DNA of 64,000 nt from Enterococcus asini ATCC 700915 (GTDB lineage Bacteria; Bacillota; Bacilli; Lactobacillales; Enterococcaceae): positions 124,001-188,000 of the forward strand of contig NZ_ASVU01000001.1 in the NCBI RefSeq assembly GCF_000407365.1. The letters run 5' to 3'. Under the pieces are notes generated by a model. It was not told where the DNA came from and ran no database searches. It saw nothing but the letters and a program-made list of their open reading frames with translations. Shown here piece after piece: positions 1 through 8,582 of the stretch. Position numbers and translations under genes: made by a program. Every line of letters begins with the position of its first letter. Position 1 is the first letter of the stretch.

Positions 1-1119
1 ACTGTATTTGCCACAACCTTTAAAGACTGGTTCAGTAAAAACGGAGCTGCACTTCCCTTTGGCCGGAGCTTGACCTACCGCTTCGCCCAGTCTGCCTTCT
101 TTGCCGCCGCGGCTTTTGCCAAGCAAGATTTTACCGGATTCTCTCAAGCAGAAGGCAAATACTTGCTTTTGAACAATATGCGTCAATGGTTCCAACAACC
201 GATTTTTACCACGGATGGGCTTTTATCCATTGGCTATGCCTATCCAAATCTGGTTATGGCAGAAGGCTACAATGCGCCAGGTTCTCCTTACTGGGCTTTT
301 AAAAACTTTATTCTCCTGGCTCTACCAGAAGACGACGCCTTTTGGCAACTACCGGAAACTTGTCCAACCTTTCCAAAACAAGTGTTCAATCCCCACAGTC
401 GCATGCTCCTAGTACACAGCGATGACGGTCAGGAATTACAGGCCTTTACCACTGGGCAGCATTCCCACGAACACGCCCACGGCCAGGCCAAATATGAAAA
501 GTACGTCTACTCCACCACCTTTGGCTTCAGCGTCCCGAAAGGCAGTGTTTTACCAAAACAAGGCGCTTTCGACAGTACCTTAGCCCTGTCGGAACAAGAA
601 ACAAACTATCAAACAGCCTTTGGTTTTAAAGAATACCGCATTCACGATGACTATGTTTACAATTTGTGGCAGCCCTGGTCCAACGTCACCATTAAAACCT
701 TTGTGATTCCTTGCTACCCGTGGCACATTCGTATCCACCAAATCGAAACCCAGCGCTCGCTGCATTTACTGGCTGGTAGTTTCTCCGCACCAAAGGATGG
801 CCAGGTGACCAATGGAAAACAACTGGCCTACGCCGAAACTTCCGTAGGTACTACGGGGATCAAGCTTTTCACGCCAGGCAGTTGTGAAGTCACCCAACCG
901 GAACCAAATACCAACTTGCTCTACCCGCAAACCCACCTGCCTCAAGGACACTTTGAAGTCGCTCCCGGCAAGGAAACCATAATCTTAGCCTGCCTCGGTC
1001 ATGCTAGAAAGAACTTTTCTGACACCCCAACCATCGAGGTAGCTTTCAAAGGCAAGAAAGTCAGCTACTGGCTCGCTGGCAAAGAGCACACCGTTACATT
1101 AGCTGAATCAATGGAATAA
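1..1119 (+). CDS. DUF2264-family protein, 5'-truncated by window edge
   Basis: The reading frame is open from base 1, so the N-terminus lies outside the window; about 372 residues are visible. The first visible residues contain GAALPFGRSLTYRFAQ, which resembles the core signature of DUF2264 proteins, predicted to be (alpha/alpha) barrel proteins associated with carbohydrate-active enzymes. A TTG at position 70 could be read as a start, but coding continues smoothly upstream in the same frame, so I treat it as internal. The C-terminal half looks like a beta-rich domain. A strong hairpin follows the stop, and the next gene is convergent. The exact reaction is unknown; a role in glycan or uronide breakdown is only a family-level suggestion. 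Confidence 0.8.
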   Translation, partial: TVFATTFKDWFSKNGAALPFGRSLTYRFAQSAFFAAAAFAKQDFTGFSQAEGKYLLLNNMRQWFQQPIFTTDGLLSIGYAYPNLVMAEGYNAPGSPYWAFKNFILLALPEDDAFWQLPETCPTFPKQVFNPHSRMLLVHSDDGQELQAFTTGQHSHEHAHGQAKYEKYVYSTTFGFSVPKGSVLPKQGAFDSTLALSEQETNYQTAFGFKEYRIHDDYVYNLWQPWSNVTIKTFVIPCYPWHIRIHQIETQRSLHLLAGSFSAPKDGQVTNGKQLAYAETSVGTTGIKLFTPGSCEVTQPEPNTNLLYPQTHLPQGHFEVAPGKETIILACLGHARKNFSDTPTIEVAFKGKKVSYWLAGKEHTVTLAESME

Positions 1120-1130
1120 TCGGCAAAAAA

Positions 1131-1170
1131 AGCGTCGCAACAAGTAATGAGTACTCGTTGCGACGCTCTT
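1131..1170. terminator. Bidirectional terminator between DUF2264 gene and nifJ
   Basis: A perfect 11-bp stem (1131-1141 with 1157-1167) has A-rich sequence on its left and a T-run on its right, so it can terminate both convergent genes. Confidence 0.85.
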
Positions 1171-1175
1171 TTATT

Positions 1176-4100
1176 TTATTTCTTCAAGCTGGCCAAATCG
1201 CTGTAAACTTTGGTTCTTTCTTCCAATTCATCAGCTGTTTGTTCCAACATTTCGTCCACTTCTTCGCCGGATTCTTTGATATTCCGCAAAGCAGAGAAAC
1301 GAACTTGGGTTTCCATAAAGTCGGTCATCTTATCGAAGTCGGCTTTCTTGAAGTCCATCCGCATTGGGTCTTTGCCTTTTTCACGAAGGCGTGGATCGTA
1401 GCGGTACAATTGCCAGTAACCAGATTCTACAGCGGCTTTGGCATTTTCCGCAGATTTGCTCATGCCACCTTTGATACCGTGGTTGATACATGGGGTGTAC
1501 CCAATAATCAAGGAAGGTCCAGGATAAGCCTCAGCTTCCACAATGGCTTTCATCGCTTGGGCCGGATTCGCTTCAAGGGAAATTTGCGCTACATAGACAT
1601 CTTGATAGGCAATTGCCATCATCCCAAGGTCTTTCTTCTTCGTCTTCTTCCCGCCAGCGGCAAATTTCGCAATAGCAGAAGATGGTGTTGCTTTGGACAT
1701 TTGGCCCCCGGTATTCGCATAAAGCTCGTTATCCATAACGAAGATGTTCACATCGGCACCAGTTGCTAAGACATGATCGATACCAGAGTACCCGATATCG
1801 TAAGCCCAACCGTCCCCACCGACGATCCATTGACTTGGTTTGGCAAACATGTCTTCATGAACGAGCAAACCTTGTAAAGCAGGATCTGTTTCTCCTTGCA
1901 AAGCAGCGATTGCTTTGGTTGCCCGTTGTTGCGTACCATCGCCTTCATGAACATGTTCCAACCAATCTTGCAATAGTTCTTGCGTTGCGATGCTACCTTT
2001 GCCTTCTGCCAAGACTTTCGTCACTGCCGTTGCCAAGCGTTTCCGTTTGGTTTCGTTCGCCACATACATTCCTAGCCCAAACTCGGCATTGTCTTCAAAC
2101 AAGGAGTTGGACCAAGCAGGCCCTTTGCCTTCGCAGTTCACCGTGTAAGGAGTCGCAGGTTCAGAAGCTCCCCAGATGGAGGAACAACCAGTAGTATTGG
2201 CAATCATCATGCGGTCACCGTACAATTGGGTCAACAATTTAATGTATGGTGTTTCCCCACAACCAGCACACGCCCCAGAGAATTCCAAAAGTGGTTGTTC
2301 AAACTGTGAACCTTTCACAGAGGTCTTCTTCAATGGGTTCACTTTTTGACGCAAGGTCATAGCAAAAGCCCAGTTAACCGCATCTTCTTTGCGTTCTTCA
2401 TAAGGACGCATTACCAAAGCTTTTTCCTTGGCAGGGCAAACTTCGGCACAAAGACCACATCCGGTACAGTCTTCTACGGATACTTGGATGCGGTATTCTA
2501 AGCCATCCGCGCCCCGCATTTTCCGTGTAATAAAGCCTGCTGGTGCTTCTTCCAACTCGTCTTCTTCCGCTAAGAATGGTCGAATCGCCGCATGGGGACA
2601 AACAAAGGCACACTCGTTACATTGGGTACACTTGTCTGGCAACCATTCCGGTACTTCCAAAGCAATGCCACGTTTTTCATAAGCAGCGGTTCCCATTGGC
2701 ATCGCACCGGCTAGCATCCCATTGTCCATCAAATCTTTCACGGACAAATTGTCCCCTTCTTTGCGACTAATCGGTTCTAAAATGTTCCGTACATAAGCCG
2801 GTTTGTCACTGGTATCCACACGAGGTGCTGGTATAGTCAAATCTTTCCACTCAGCTGGTACAGTCACTTTGATTAAGTTTTCAAAGGTTGCATCGATTGC
2901 AGCCCAGTTGTTTTCTACGATTTTCCGAGATTTCTTCCCATAAGCCGCTTCTGCTTCTTGTTTTAACAATGGTAAGAAGGTTGCACGATCCATCATATCA
3001 GTTACTTCAAAGAAGGCCGCGGAACAAACTGTGTTAATGCGCCGTCCCAAACCATGTTTCATGGAAATTTCCATGGCATTGATGATATAGAAGTTGATAT
3101 TGTGCTCTGCAATATATTTCTTCAAATGAGTCGGCAAGTTTTTATGAACTCGCTCTTCATCCCATACCGTATTTAAGAGGAAGGTACCCCCGTCTTTTAG
3201 TCCTTTTAACAAATCATACTGATGAATGTAAGAACTGTTATGACACGCGATATAGTCCGCCGCTTCCACGTTGTAAGTGGACAGAATTGGCTGCTTCCCA
3301 AAACGCAAGTGGGAAACCGTTAAGCCCCCGGATTTTTTCGAATCATAATCGAAATACGCCTGAGCATACATATCCGTATTGTTCCCGATAATCTTAATGG
3401 CTTGCTTATTCGCACCTACCGTACCATCGGAGCCAAAGCCCCAGAATTTTGCTTGGAAAGTAGTTGGGTTAGTCAAGTCTAAAATATCACTTTGTGGCAA
3501 GCTCAAATGCGTCACATCGTCATTGATCCCTACAGTGAAGCGATATTTCAATTGGTCTGCAGGTAACTGCAAATGATCAAAAACCGCCACGATTTGGTCC
3601 GGTGTCACATCTTTTGAGGCAATCCCATAACGACCACCGATTACGATTGGGCGATTGCTGTGGCGATACAAAATACTTTGTACATCCAATAGCAATGGTT
3701 CCCCGTCAGAACCGGGTTCTTTGGTGCGGTCCAAGACTGCAATGCGTTCCACATTCTTCGGTAATTTTTCTAAAATATTTTCTGCTGGGAATGGACGGTA
3801 CAAGTGAATGTTCAAATGCCCTACTTTCCGGCCTTGGGCATTCAAATAATTTACGGTTTGTTGAATCGTTGGGGAGACAGAACCCATGGAAATGATAACT
3901 TCTGTGGCTTCTGGATCACCATAATAATCCGTCAAATCGTAATTTGTTCCCCGTAATTCATTGATTTTGCCCATGTATTTTTGGACAATTGCCGGCATGC
4001 GGTCATAGAATTGGTTGACAGTTTCTCTTTGTTGGAAATGGATATCCCCATTTTGGGCAGTCCCGGAAACATAAGGATGATTTGGATTCATACCTCTATT

Positions 4101-4712
4101 ACGGAAATTCGTCAAGGCCTCTTGATCGACCATTTCTTTTAAATCGTCATAATCTAAAACTTCGATTTTTTGTAACTCATGGGACGTGCGAAAGCCATCA
4201 AAGAAGTTCATAAATGGTAAACTGCCTTCGATTGAAGCCAAGTGAGCCACGGCAGACAGATCCATTACTTCTTGGACACTGGATTCGGCTAACATACAAA
4301 AACCTGTTTGCCGAGCAGCCATCACGTCACTGTGATCTCCAAAAATCGACAATGCATTGGTCGAAACGGCCCGCGCCGCTACGTGGAAAACTGTTGGTAA
4401 GAGTTCTCCAGCGATTTTGAACATATTGGGAATCATCAATAGTAATCCTTGGGAAGCCGTATAAGTCGTGGTCAAAACCCCGGTCTTCAATGAGCCGTGA
4501 ACCGTTCCCGAAGCCCCAGCTTCAGATTGCATTTCAACTAAATTGACTGTTTCCCCGAAGATGTTTTTTTGTTCATGGACCGAAGCCCATTCGTCCACAA
4601 CCTCAGCCATAGTCGAGCTTGGTGTGATGGGATAGATTGCTGCTACTTCGGTAAAAGCATAGGAGACATAAGCCGCCGCAGTATTTCCATCCATGGTTTT
4701 CATTTTTTTCAT
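1176..4712 (-). CDS. nifJ: Pyruvate:ferredoxin (flavodoxin) oxidoreductase, single-chain
   Basis: Cytoplasmic enzyme converting pyruvate plus CoA to acetyl-CoA plus CO2 while reducing ferredoxin or flavodoxin. The length, 1178 residues, is normal for the fused homodimeric form. Visible in order: the N-terminal pyruvate-binding part with YPITPSSTMAE; a central CoA/transketolase-like region; two 4Fe-4S ferredoxin motifs, CTQCNECAFVCP near residue 695 and CTGCGLCAEVCP near 748; and a C-terminal TPP domain with GACAGCGETPY near 813, whose cysteines ligate the proximal cluster, followed by a GGDGWAYDIG Mg-TPP motif. The start has an AAGGGGTG ribosome site a few bases upstream. It lies downstream of a flavodoxin and Nfn genes on the same strand, which gives it likely electron acceptors. 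PFOR is uncommon in lactic acid bacteria, which mostly use pyruvate dehydrogenase or pyruvate formate-lyase. Confidence 0.97.
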   Translation of the reverse strand: MKKMKTMDGNTAAAYVSYAFTEVAAIYPITPSSTMAEVVDEWASVHEQKNIFGETVNLVEMQSEAGASGTVHGSLKTGVLTTTYTASQGLLLMIPNMFKIAGELLPTVFHVAARAVSTNALSIFGDHSDVMAARQTGFCMLAESSVQEVMDLSAVAHLASIEGSLPFMNFFDGFRTSHELQKIEVLDYDDLKEMVDQEALTNFRNRGMNPNHPYVSGTAQNGDIHFQQRETVNQFYDRMPAIVQKYMGKINELRGTNYDLTDYYGDPEATEVIISMGSVSPTIQQTVNYLNAQGRKVGHLNIHLYRPFPAENILEKLPKNVERIAVLDRTKEPGSDGEPLLLDVQSILYRHSNRPIVIGGRYGIASKDVTPDQIVAVFDHLQLPADQLKYRFTVGINDDVTHLSLPQSDILDLTNPTTFQAKFWGFGSDGTVGANKQAIKIIGNNTDMYAQAYFDYDSKKSGGLTVSHLRFGKQPILSTYNVEAADYIACHNSSYIHQYDLLKGLKDGGTFLLNTVWDEERVHKNLPTHLKKYIAEHNINFYIINAMEISMKHGLGRRINTVCSAAFFEVTDMMDRATFLPLLKQEAEAAYGKKSRKIVENNWAAIDATFENLIKVTVPAEWKDLTIPAPRVDTSDKPAYVRNILEPISRKEGDNLSVKDLMDNGMLAGAMPMGTAAYEKRGIALEVPEWLPDKCTQCNECAFVCPHAAIRPFLAEEDELEEAPAGFITRKMRGADGLEYRIQVSVEDCTGCGLCAEVCPAKEKALVMRPYEERKEDAVNWAFAMTLRQKVNPLKKTSVKGSQFEQPLLEFSGACAGCGETPYIKLLTQLYGDRMMIANTTGCSSIWGASEPATPYTVNCEGKGPAWSNSLFEDNAEFGLGMYVANETKRKRLATAVTKVLAEGKGSIATQELLQDWLEHVHEGDGTQQRATKAIAALQGETDPALQGLLVHEDMFAKPSQWIVGGDGWAYDIGYSGIDHVLATGADVNIFVMDNELYANTGGQMSKATPSSAIAKFAAGGKKTKKKDLGMMAIAYQDVYVAQISLEANPAQAMKAIVEAEAYPGPSLIIGYTPCINHGIKGGMSKSAENAKAAVESGYWQLYRYDPRLREKGKDPMRMDFKKADFDKMTDFMETQVRFSALRNIKESGEEVDEMLEQTADELEERTKVYSDLASLKK

Positions 4713-4809
4713 GTGCCTGGTTCACCCCTTATAATAAAATCTTGACTCAAATAGAATAAATCCCTGCTATTTAGCGCCTAATAATCAGACTGTTGTATCA
4801 CTGTAAGAG

Positions 4810-4934
4810 AAGTCCAAACTAAGCGGACTTGACGACGACTGATCACATGAATCAGCAATCGGCAAGTTCCCTAATTTTGCTTCTCCCATATATCCACTTT
4901 GAAGCCCTCCAGGAAATTCTCCTGGAGTTGCTTC
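4810..4934 (-). other. Two hairpins between nfnB and nifJ
   Basis: Just after the nfnB stop, GAAGC-CTCCAGGA (4901-4914) pairs with TCCTGGAG-TT-GCTTC (4920-4934), with a 5-nt loop and no T-run. Further on, AAGTCC (4810-4815) pairs with GGACTT (4825-4830), followed on the minus strand by a weak pyrimidine stretch. They may be partial terminators or mRNA-stabilising structures separating nfn and nifJ expression. The 231-bp gap shows no convincing coding sequence. Confidence 0.45.
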
Positions 4935-4943
4935 AAATACTGT

Positions 4944-6347
4944 TTATTGAACGGGTACACTTTCTTGGATGTATTCATCGATTTGAGCAGCTGCGATTTT
5001 CCCTGCTCCCATGGCAAGAATCACGGTAGCAGCCCCGGTTACGATATCCCCACCAGCAAAAATGCCTGGAATGGAAGTTTGTCCGGTTTCAGGATCTGCA
5101 TCGATATAGCCCCATTTGTTCAATTGGAGTTCTGGGAAAGTATCCAATAGGACTCGGTTAGCCCCTTGTCCAATCGCTTCAATAGCCGTATCCGCTTCTA
5201 CGATAAATTCACTTCCAGGAACCACTACTGGGCGACGACGACCGGATTCATCCGGTTCTCCCAGCTCCATCTTCACACATTTAACGGCGGTTAACTTTCC
5301 AGACCCATCATTGATGTATTCCACTGGATTACTTAACCAATGATACTGAATGCCTTCTTCCACGGAATGATGATACTCTTCTTCCCGGGCTGGCAATTCT
5401 TCTCTAGAGCGTCGGTAAATAATCGTCACATTTTCCGCTCCCAGACGTTTTGCCGAACGAGCTGCATCCATGGCCACATTGCCCCCACCAATTACAACCA
5501 CATTTTTTGATTGTTGAACTGGGGTATCGTAGGTTGGAAATTCATAGCCCTTCATCAAATTGATTCGCGTCAGATACTCGCTAGAACTGTAGACCCCGTT
5601 TAAAGAAGTTCCAGGAATCCCCATAAAGTTTGGTGCTCCGGCGCCTACAGACAGGTAACAAGCCGCAAATTCTTCTTGAATCTCTTCCATGGTAATGGTT
5701 TTCCCCACTACCACATTGGTTTCGATTTTGACGCCAGATGCTTTAATGCGCTCGATTTCTTTTTGTACCGTGGCTTTAGGTAGCCGGAATTCCGGAATAC
5801 CATATGTTAAAACGCCACCAGGTGCATGAAGTGCTTCAAAAATCGTCACATCATAGCCCAGCTTCGCCAAATCCCCCGCTGCGGTTAAACCAGAAGGACC
5901 GGAACCAATCACCGCGACTTTCCCTTTGTCATGGACGGTCGTAGCCACTTCGATCGGTTGCGTCAGCGCCCAATCCGCCACGAGACGTTCTAGCTTACCA
6001 ATCGCCACCGGTTCAAATTTTTTCGACCGGCCTAAGCGACAAACCATTTCACATTGTTTTTCTTGCGGACACACCCGGCCACAAATCGCCGGCAAATTCG
6101 TGTATTTGCTCAAGACTTCATGGGCCGCTTGTAAATCCCCCTCTTCAATGTGTTTGATAAAGCCAGGAATATCAATCATGACCGGGCAATTTTGAATACA
6201 AGGCGCATTTTTACATTGCAGACAGCGACTTGCTTCCAACTGGCCTTCTTCTAAGGTGTAGCCCAGTGCAACTTCCGAAAAGTTTTTATTCCGGACATCC
6301 GCGGCTTGTTCTTTCATAGGTGTTTTCGTATAACTGCGTTTAGCCAT
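4944..6347 (-). CDS. nfnB: NfnB/GltA-type flavoprotein: ferredoxin:NADP transhydrogenase large subunit
   Basis: This 467-residue protein is homologous to the small subunit of glutamate synthase and is often annotated as gltA or sudA. The N-terminal Fe-S region has C42-x2-C45-x4-C50-x3-C54, then CGRVCPQEKQCEMVC. A GSGPSGLTAAGDLAKLG FAD-binding loop lies near residue 150 and an IGGGNVAMDAARSAKRLG NADPH-binding loop near 290, with a C-terminal FAD-closing GGDIVTGAATVILAMGAG. No glutamate synthase large subunit lies nearby. Its partner overlaps it by 8 bp, as in Nfn (NADH-dependent reduced ferredoxin:NADP oxidoreductase). Family knowledge gives electron bifurcation between NADPH, NADH and ferredoxin; I infer this function here from the pairing and from PFOR next door. 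SudAB-type sulfide dehydrogenase activity is the alternative. Confidence 0.9.
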   Translation of the reverse strand: MAKRSYTKTPMKEQAADVRNKNFSEVALGYTLEEGQLEASRCLQCKNAPCIQNCPVMIDIPGFIKHIEEGDLQAAHEVLSKYTNLPAICGRVCPQEKQCEMVCRLGRSKKFEPVAIGKLERLVADWALTQPIEVATTVHDKGKVAVIGSGPSGLTAAGDLAKLGYDVTIFEALHAPGGVLTYGIPEFRLPKATVQKEIERIKASGVKIETNVVVGKTITMEEIQEEFAACYLSVGAGAPNFMGIPGTSLNGVYSSSEYLTRINLMKGYEFPTYDTPVQQSKNVVVIGGGNVAMDAARSAKRLGAENVTIIYRRSREELPAREEEYHHSVEEGIQYHWLSNPVEYINDGSGKLTAVKCVKMELGEPDESGRRRPVVVPGSEFIVEADTAIEAIGQGANRVLLDTFPELQLNKWGYIDADPETGQTSIPGIFAGGDIVTGAATVILAMGAGKIAAAQIDEYIQESVPVQ

Positions 6348-7176
6348 TGTGCGTCACCTGCTTTTCATAAGCTTCGTTACTGATGCCTTCTTCTTTGCGA
6401 TACTGTCCCATTCGGTTGATAAACTCATCCCAGTCGACGCCAGCCCCTAAAAATTCGGGCCCATCGACACAGGCAAATTTAATTTGCTCATCAATCGTCA
6501 CACGACAGCCACCACACATTCCCGTACCATCCACCATAATCGGATTTAAGGAAACGAAGATTGGCACATTTGCCACTTCAGCAGTTAACGTACAAAACTT
6601 CATCATGACACTTGGCCCAATTGCCCAAGCCATTTGAATGTTTTCTCTGGCAAATACTTCTTTCATCGCATCGGTTACTAAACCTTTTTGGCCTAGAGAA
6701 CCGTCATCCGTCATCACGATTAACTCATCGGAATACCTTTGACACTCATCGGCCAAAATCATTAGTTCTTGATTTTTAGCACCCAAGATTGTAGTCACAT
6801 GGTTCCCCGCTTGTTTCAGTGCTTTAACGATTGGGAAGAGGGCCGCGATGCCGACCCCGCCTCCTACTAGTAATACTTTTCCATAATTTTCAATTTCCGT
6901 TGCTTTTCCTAAAGGACCCACCACATCTGCTAGGCTATCTCCCGCCTGTAATGCAGCTAGTGCAGCTGTTGATTTGCCGATTACTTGAAAAATCAGGCGT
7001 ACCAAACCTTTTTCTTCATCGGTATCCACAACCGTCAATGGAATTCGCTCCCCCAGCTCATCGATGCGCAGAATAACAAATTGACCAGCTTTGGCCTTCT
7101 TAGCAATTCTTGGCGCCTCAACAAAAATTTCAAATTCGATTGGATTCAATTCTGTTCTTTCAACAATTTTAAACAA
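6340..7176 (-). CDS. nfnA: NfnA/SudB-type FAD/NAD(P)-binding subunit
   Basis: This 278-residue protein is of the dihydroorotate-dehydrogenase electron-transfer subunit (PyrK-like) family. It shows an N-terminal FAD-binding beta-barrel with RIPLTVVD, a nucleotide-binding loop VLLVGGGVGIAALFPIVKAL near residue 105, and a C-terminal 2Fe-2S site, GTGMCGGCRV with a further Cys in FACVDGPEF. That is the Cys pattern of NfnA/SudB. Its stop codon overlaps the nfnB start by 8 bp, which suggests translational coupling and equal subunit dosage. It follows flavodoxin by 31 bp, so the three form one probable transcription unit. Its expected role is the NAD(H)-interacting half of the transhydrogenase. Confidence 0.9.
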   Translation of the reverse strand: MFKIVERTELNPIEFEIFVEAPRIAKKAKAGQFVILRIDELGERIPLTVVDTDEEKGLVRLIFQVIGKSTAALAALQAGDSLADVVGPLGKATEIENYGKVLLVGGGVGIAALFPIVKALKQAGNHVTTILGAKNQELMILADECQRYSDELIVMTDDGSLGQKGLVTDAMKEVFARENIQMAWAIGPSVMMKFCTLTAEVANVPIFVSLNPIMVDGTGMCGGCRVTIDEQIKFACVDGPEFLGAGVDWDEFINRMGQYRKEEGISNEAYEKQVTHNG

Positions 7177-7207
7177 CGAAAATTCCCCTTTTTTATGTTC
7201 CTTGCGA

Positions 7208-7651
7208 TTAGGCTTCTGTTAGAGCCTTCACAAAAGCTTTCAACACTTCTTCATCTTCATCATCTGCTGCGTTTTCGATTTTCACGACTTCCGCACCTTT
7301 TTTAGCGCCAGTTTTAGCAAATGCTTCATCGAAATCGATGGCTGCTTGACAGAAGTAATCTGGATACAATTCACTATCCCCAGAACCTACAACCCCAAAG
7401 ACTTTGCCTTCAAGTTCTTGGTCTGGTAATTCATCGAAGAAATCTTCCAAGTCAAAAGGAATTTCTCCGTCCCCATCCGTATAAGTAGCGACTACACAGA
7501 TATCGGCATCTTCAAATGAATCTTCATCCGCATCATCCGCTTCAATGCGTTCCACATCTACGTCCAATGCTTTAAAAGCATCTTCCAAGATTTCGGAAAT
7601 CCCTTCTGTGTTCCCTGTTGCGCTGGCAAATACGATTTTTGCTACTGTCAT
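7208..7651 (-). CDS. Flavodoxin
   Basis: A 147-residue, strongly acidic protein with the FMN phosphate-binding loop SATGNTEGISE near residues 10-20 and the flavodoxin core motifs VVATYTDGDGEIPFDLEDFF and VFGVVGSGDSELYPDYFC. The length fits a short-chain flavodoxin. The ribosome site GAGGAGG lies 8 nt before the ATG. It is the first gene of the flavodoxin-nfnA-nfnB unit and sits upstream of nifJ on the same strand, so it is the natural candidate for carrying electrons from PFOR, possibly replacing ferredoxin when iron is limiting. A TATAAT sits about 55 bp upstream (7702-7707 on the plus strand, reverse complement) with a poor -35. Confidence 0.95.
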   Translation of the reverse strand: MTVAKIVFASATGNTEGISEILEDAFKALDVDVERIEADDADEDSFEDADICVVATYTDGDGEIPFDLEDFFDELPDQELEGKVFGVVGSGDSELYPDYFCQAAIDFDEAFAKTGAKKGAEVVKIENAADDEDEEVLKAFVKALTEA

Positions 7652-7864
7652 GTCATCTTCCTCCTCAAAATATCTAATTTGGCTAACAGCCGAATTTTTA
7701 CATTATAAATCGGTACTACTCCTATAATACTTCATTTTATCCAATAACTAAATAATATTTTAGGTATTTTATACTTTCTAAGGCATAATTATCAGAAAAG
7801 GGTGAATAATCTTACATTTTATCGCTTTTAAGTTTGTTGAAAAGAACGTCTCTCTTTCTTCATG

Positions 7865-7915
7865 TGAGAAATTTCTCAAAAAAAGAAAGATGAATCCGCT
7901 TTAATTTGGTACAAT
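7865..7915 (+). promoter_or_regulatory. Probable promoter and palindrome upstream of ECF S-component gene
   Basis: An extended -10, TGG-TACAAT (TACAAT at 7910-7915), lies 75 bp before the chosen ATG. A perfect 14-bp palindrome TGAGAAATTTCTCA (7865-7878) sits just upstream of where the -35 would be, a position typical of an operator or activator site. The regulator is unknown. The rest of the 7652-7950 gap is AT-rich and without a recognisable gene. Confidence 0.4.
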
Positions 7916-7989
7916 AAAACTATTCCAAAGCGCTTCTCATACGAAAGGATGTGAAAGGCAGTCTCGGTTTCGCCGATGTCTGTGCACCG

Positions 7990-8535
7990 ATGAAAAACAA
8001 AACCTTATGGATCACCCAAACTGCTGTCCTCGTTGCTTTAATCGTAGTTATCCAAGCCTTCACTGCAAGTTTTGGCAACACCTTTATCACCGGTAGTTTC
8101 GTCAACCTGATTTTGATTTTAGGCGTAGGACTAATCGGTCTTTGGGGCGGACTGAGTGTCGCTTTACTATCCCCGATTTTTGCGTTTTTCTTTAAAATCG
8201 GACCGACGATGTGGCAATTGATTTTGTGTATCGCAATCGGCAATGCCGTACTAGTCTTAGTCTGGTGGTTTGTCTTAGGAACTCATGGGTACAATCAGTA
8301 TCCTCGCCTAGTAGGTGCCACCATTGCCGGGGCAATTGCCAAAGCGCTCACCTTGTACCTCTTAATCGTAAAATTCATGGTGCCCCTGATTTTACAACTG
8401 CCAGAACCCCAAGCCACCGTGGTATCCGCCACTTTCTCCTATCCGCAACTGGTCACGGCCTTGTTAGGGGGAGCCATGGCAGTAATCTTAATGCCCCAAT
8501 TGCGGCGAATCTTAAAAATCAAGCTTGAAATGTAA
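7990..8535 (+). CDS. ECF transporter S component (substrate-binding membrane protein)
   Basis: A 181-residue, very hydrophobic protein with about five to six predicted membrane helices. It starts MKNKTLWITQTAVLVALIVV, in the style of ECF-type S components in lactobacilli and enterococci. Such proteins bind a vitamin or metal and work with a shared EcfT-EcfA energising module encoded elsewhere. Substrate cannot be read from the sequence. Start choice is uncertain: a GTG at 7951 would add 13 residues (MKGSLGFADVCAP), but GAAAGGA sits only 1 nt before it, while the ATG at 7990 has no plain ribosome site. A small hairpin (TCGG 7964-7967 with CCGA 7973-7976) lies between GAAAGG and this ATG and could bring the two closer. 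The gene is convergent with hydA. Confidence 0.8.
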   Translation: MKNKTLWITQTAVLVALIVVIQAFTASFGNTFITGSFVNLILILGVGLIGLWGGLSVALLSPIFAFFFKIGPTMWQLILCIAIGNAVLVLVWWFVLGTHGYNQYPRLVGATIAGAIAKALTLYLLIVKFMVPLILQLPEPQATVVSATFSYPQLVTALLGGAMAVILMPQLRRILKIKLEM

Positions 8536-8547
8536 TCAAGTAACACA

Positions 8548-8582
8548 AGAGGTTGGGGCAAAACTGCCCCAGCCTCTTTTTT
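8548..8582. terminator. Terminator shared by ECF S gene and hydA
   Basis: A 13-bp stem with one G-T pair (8548-8560 with 8565-8577) and loop AAAC is followed by a T-run that reaches the hydA stop codon. It serves the plus strand directly. On the minus strand it overlaps the end of hydA. Confidence 0.85.

Noticed and set aside
1158-1769. 203-codon open frame on the plus strand opposite nifJ
   Set aside because: It lies wholly antisense to a well-supported PFOR gene, overlaps a terminator and shows no recognisable domain.
4944-6347. Glutamate synthase small subunit (gltD)
   Set aside because: No large subunit is adjacent, and the overlapping partner is of the NfnA/SudB type.
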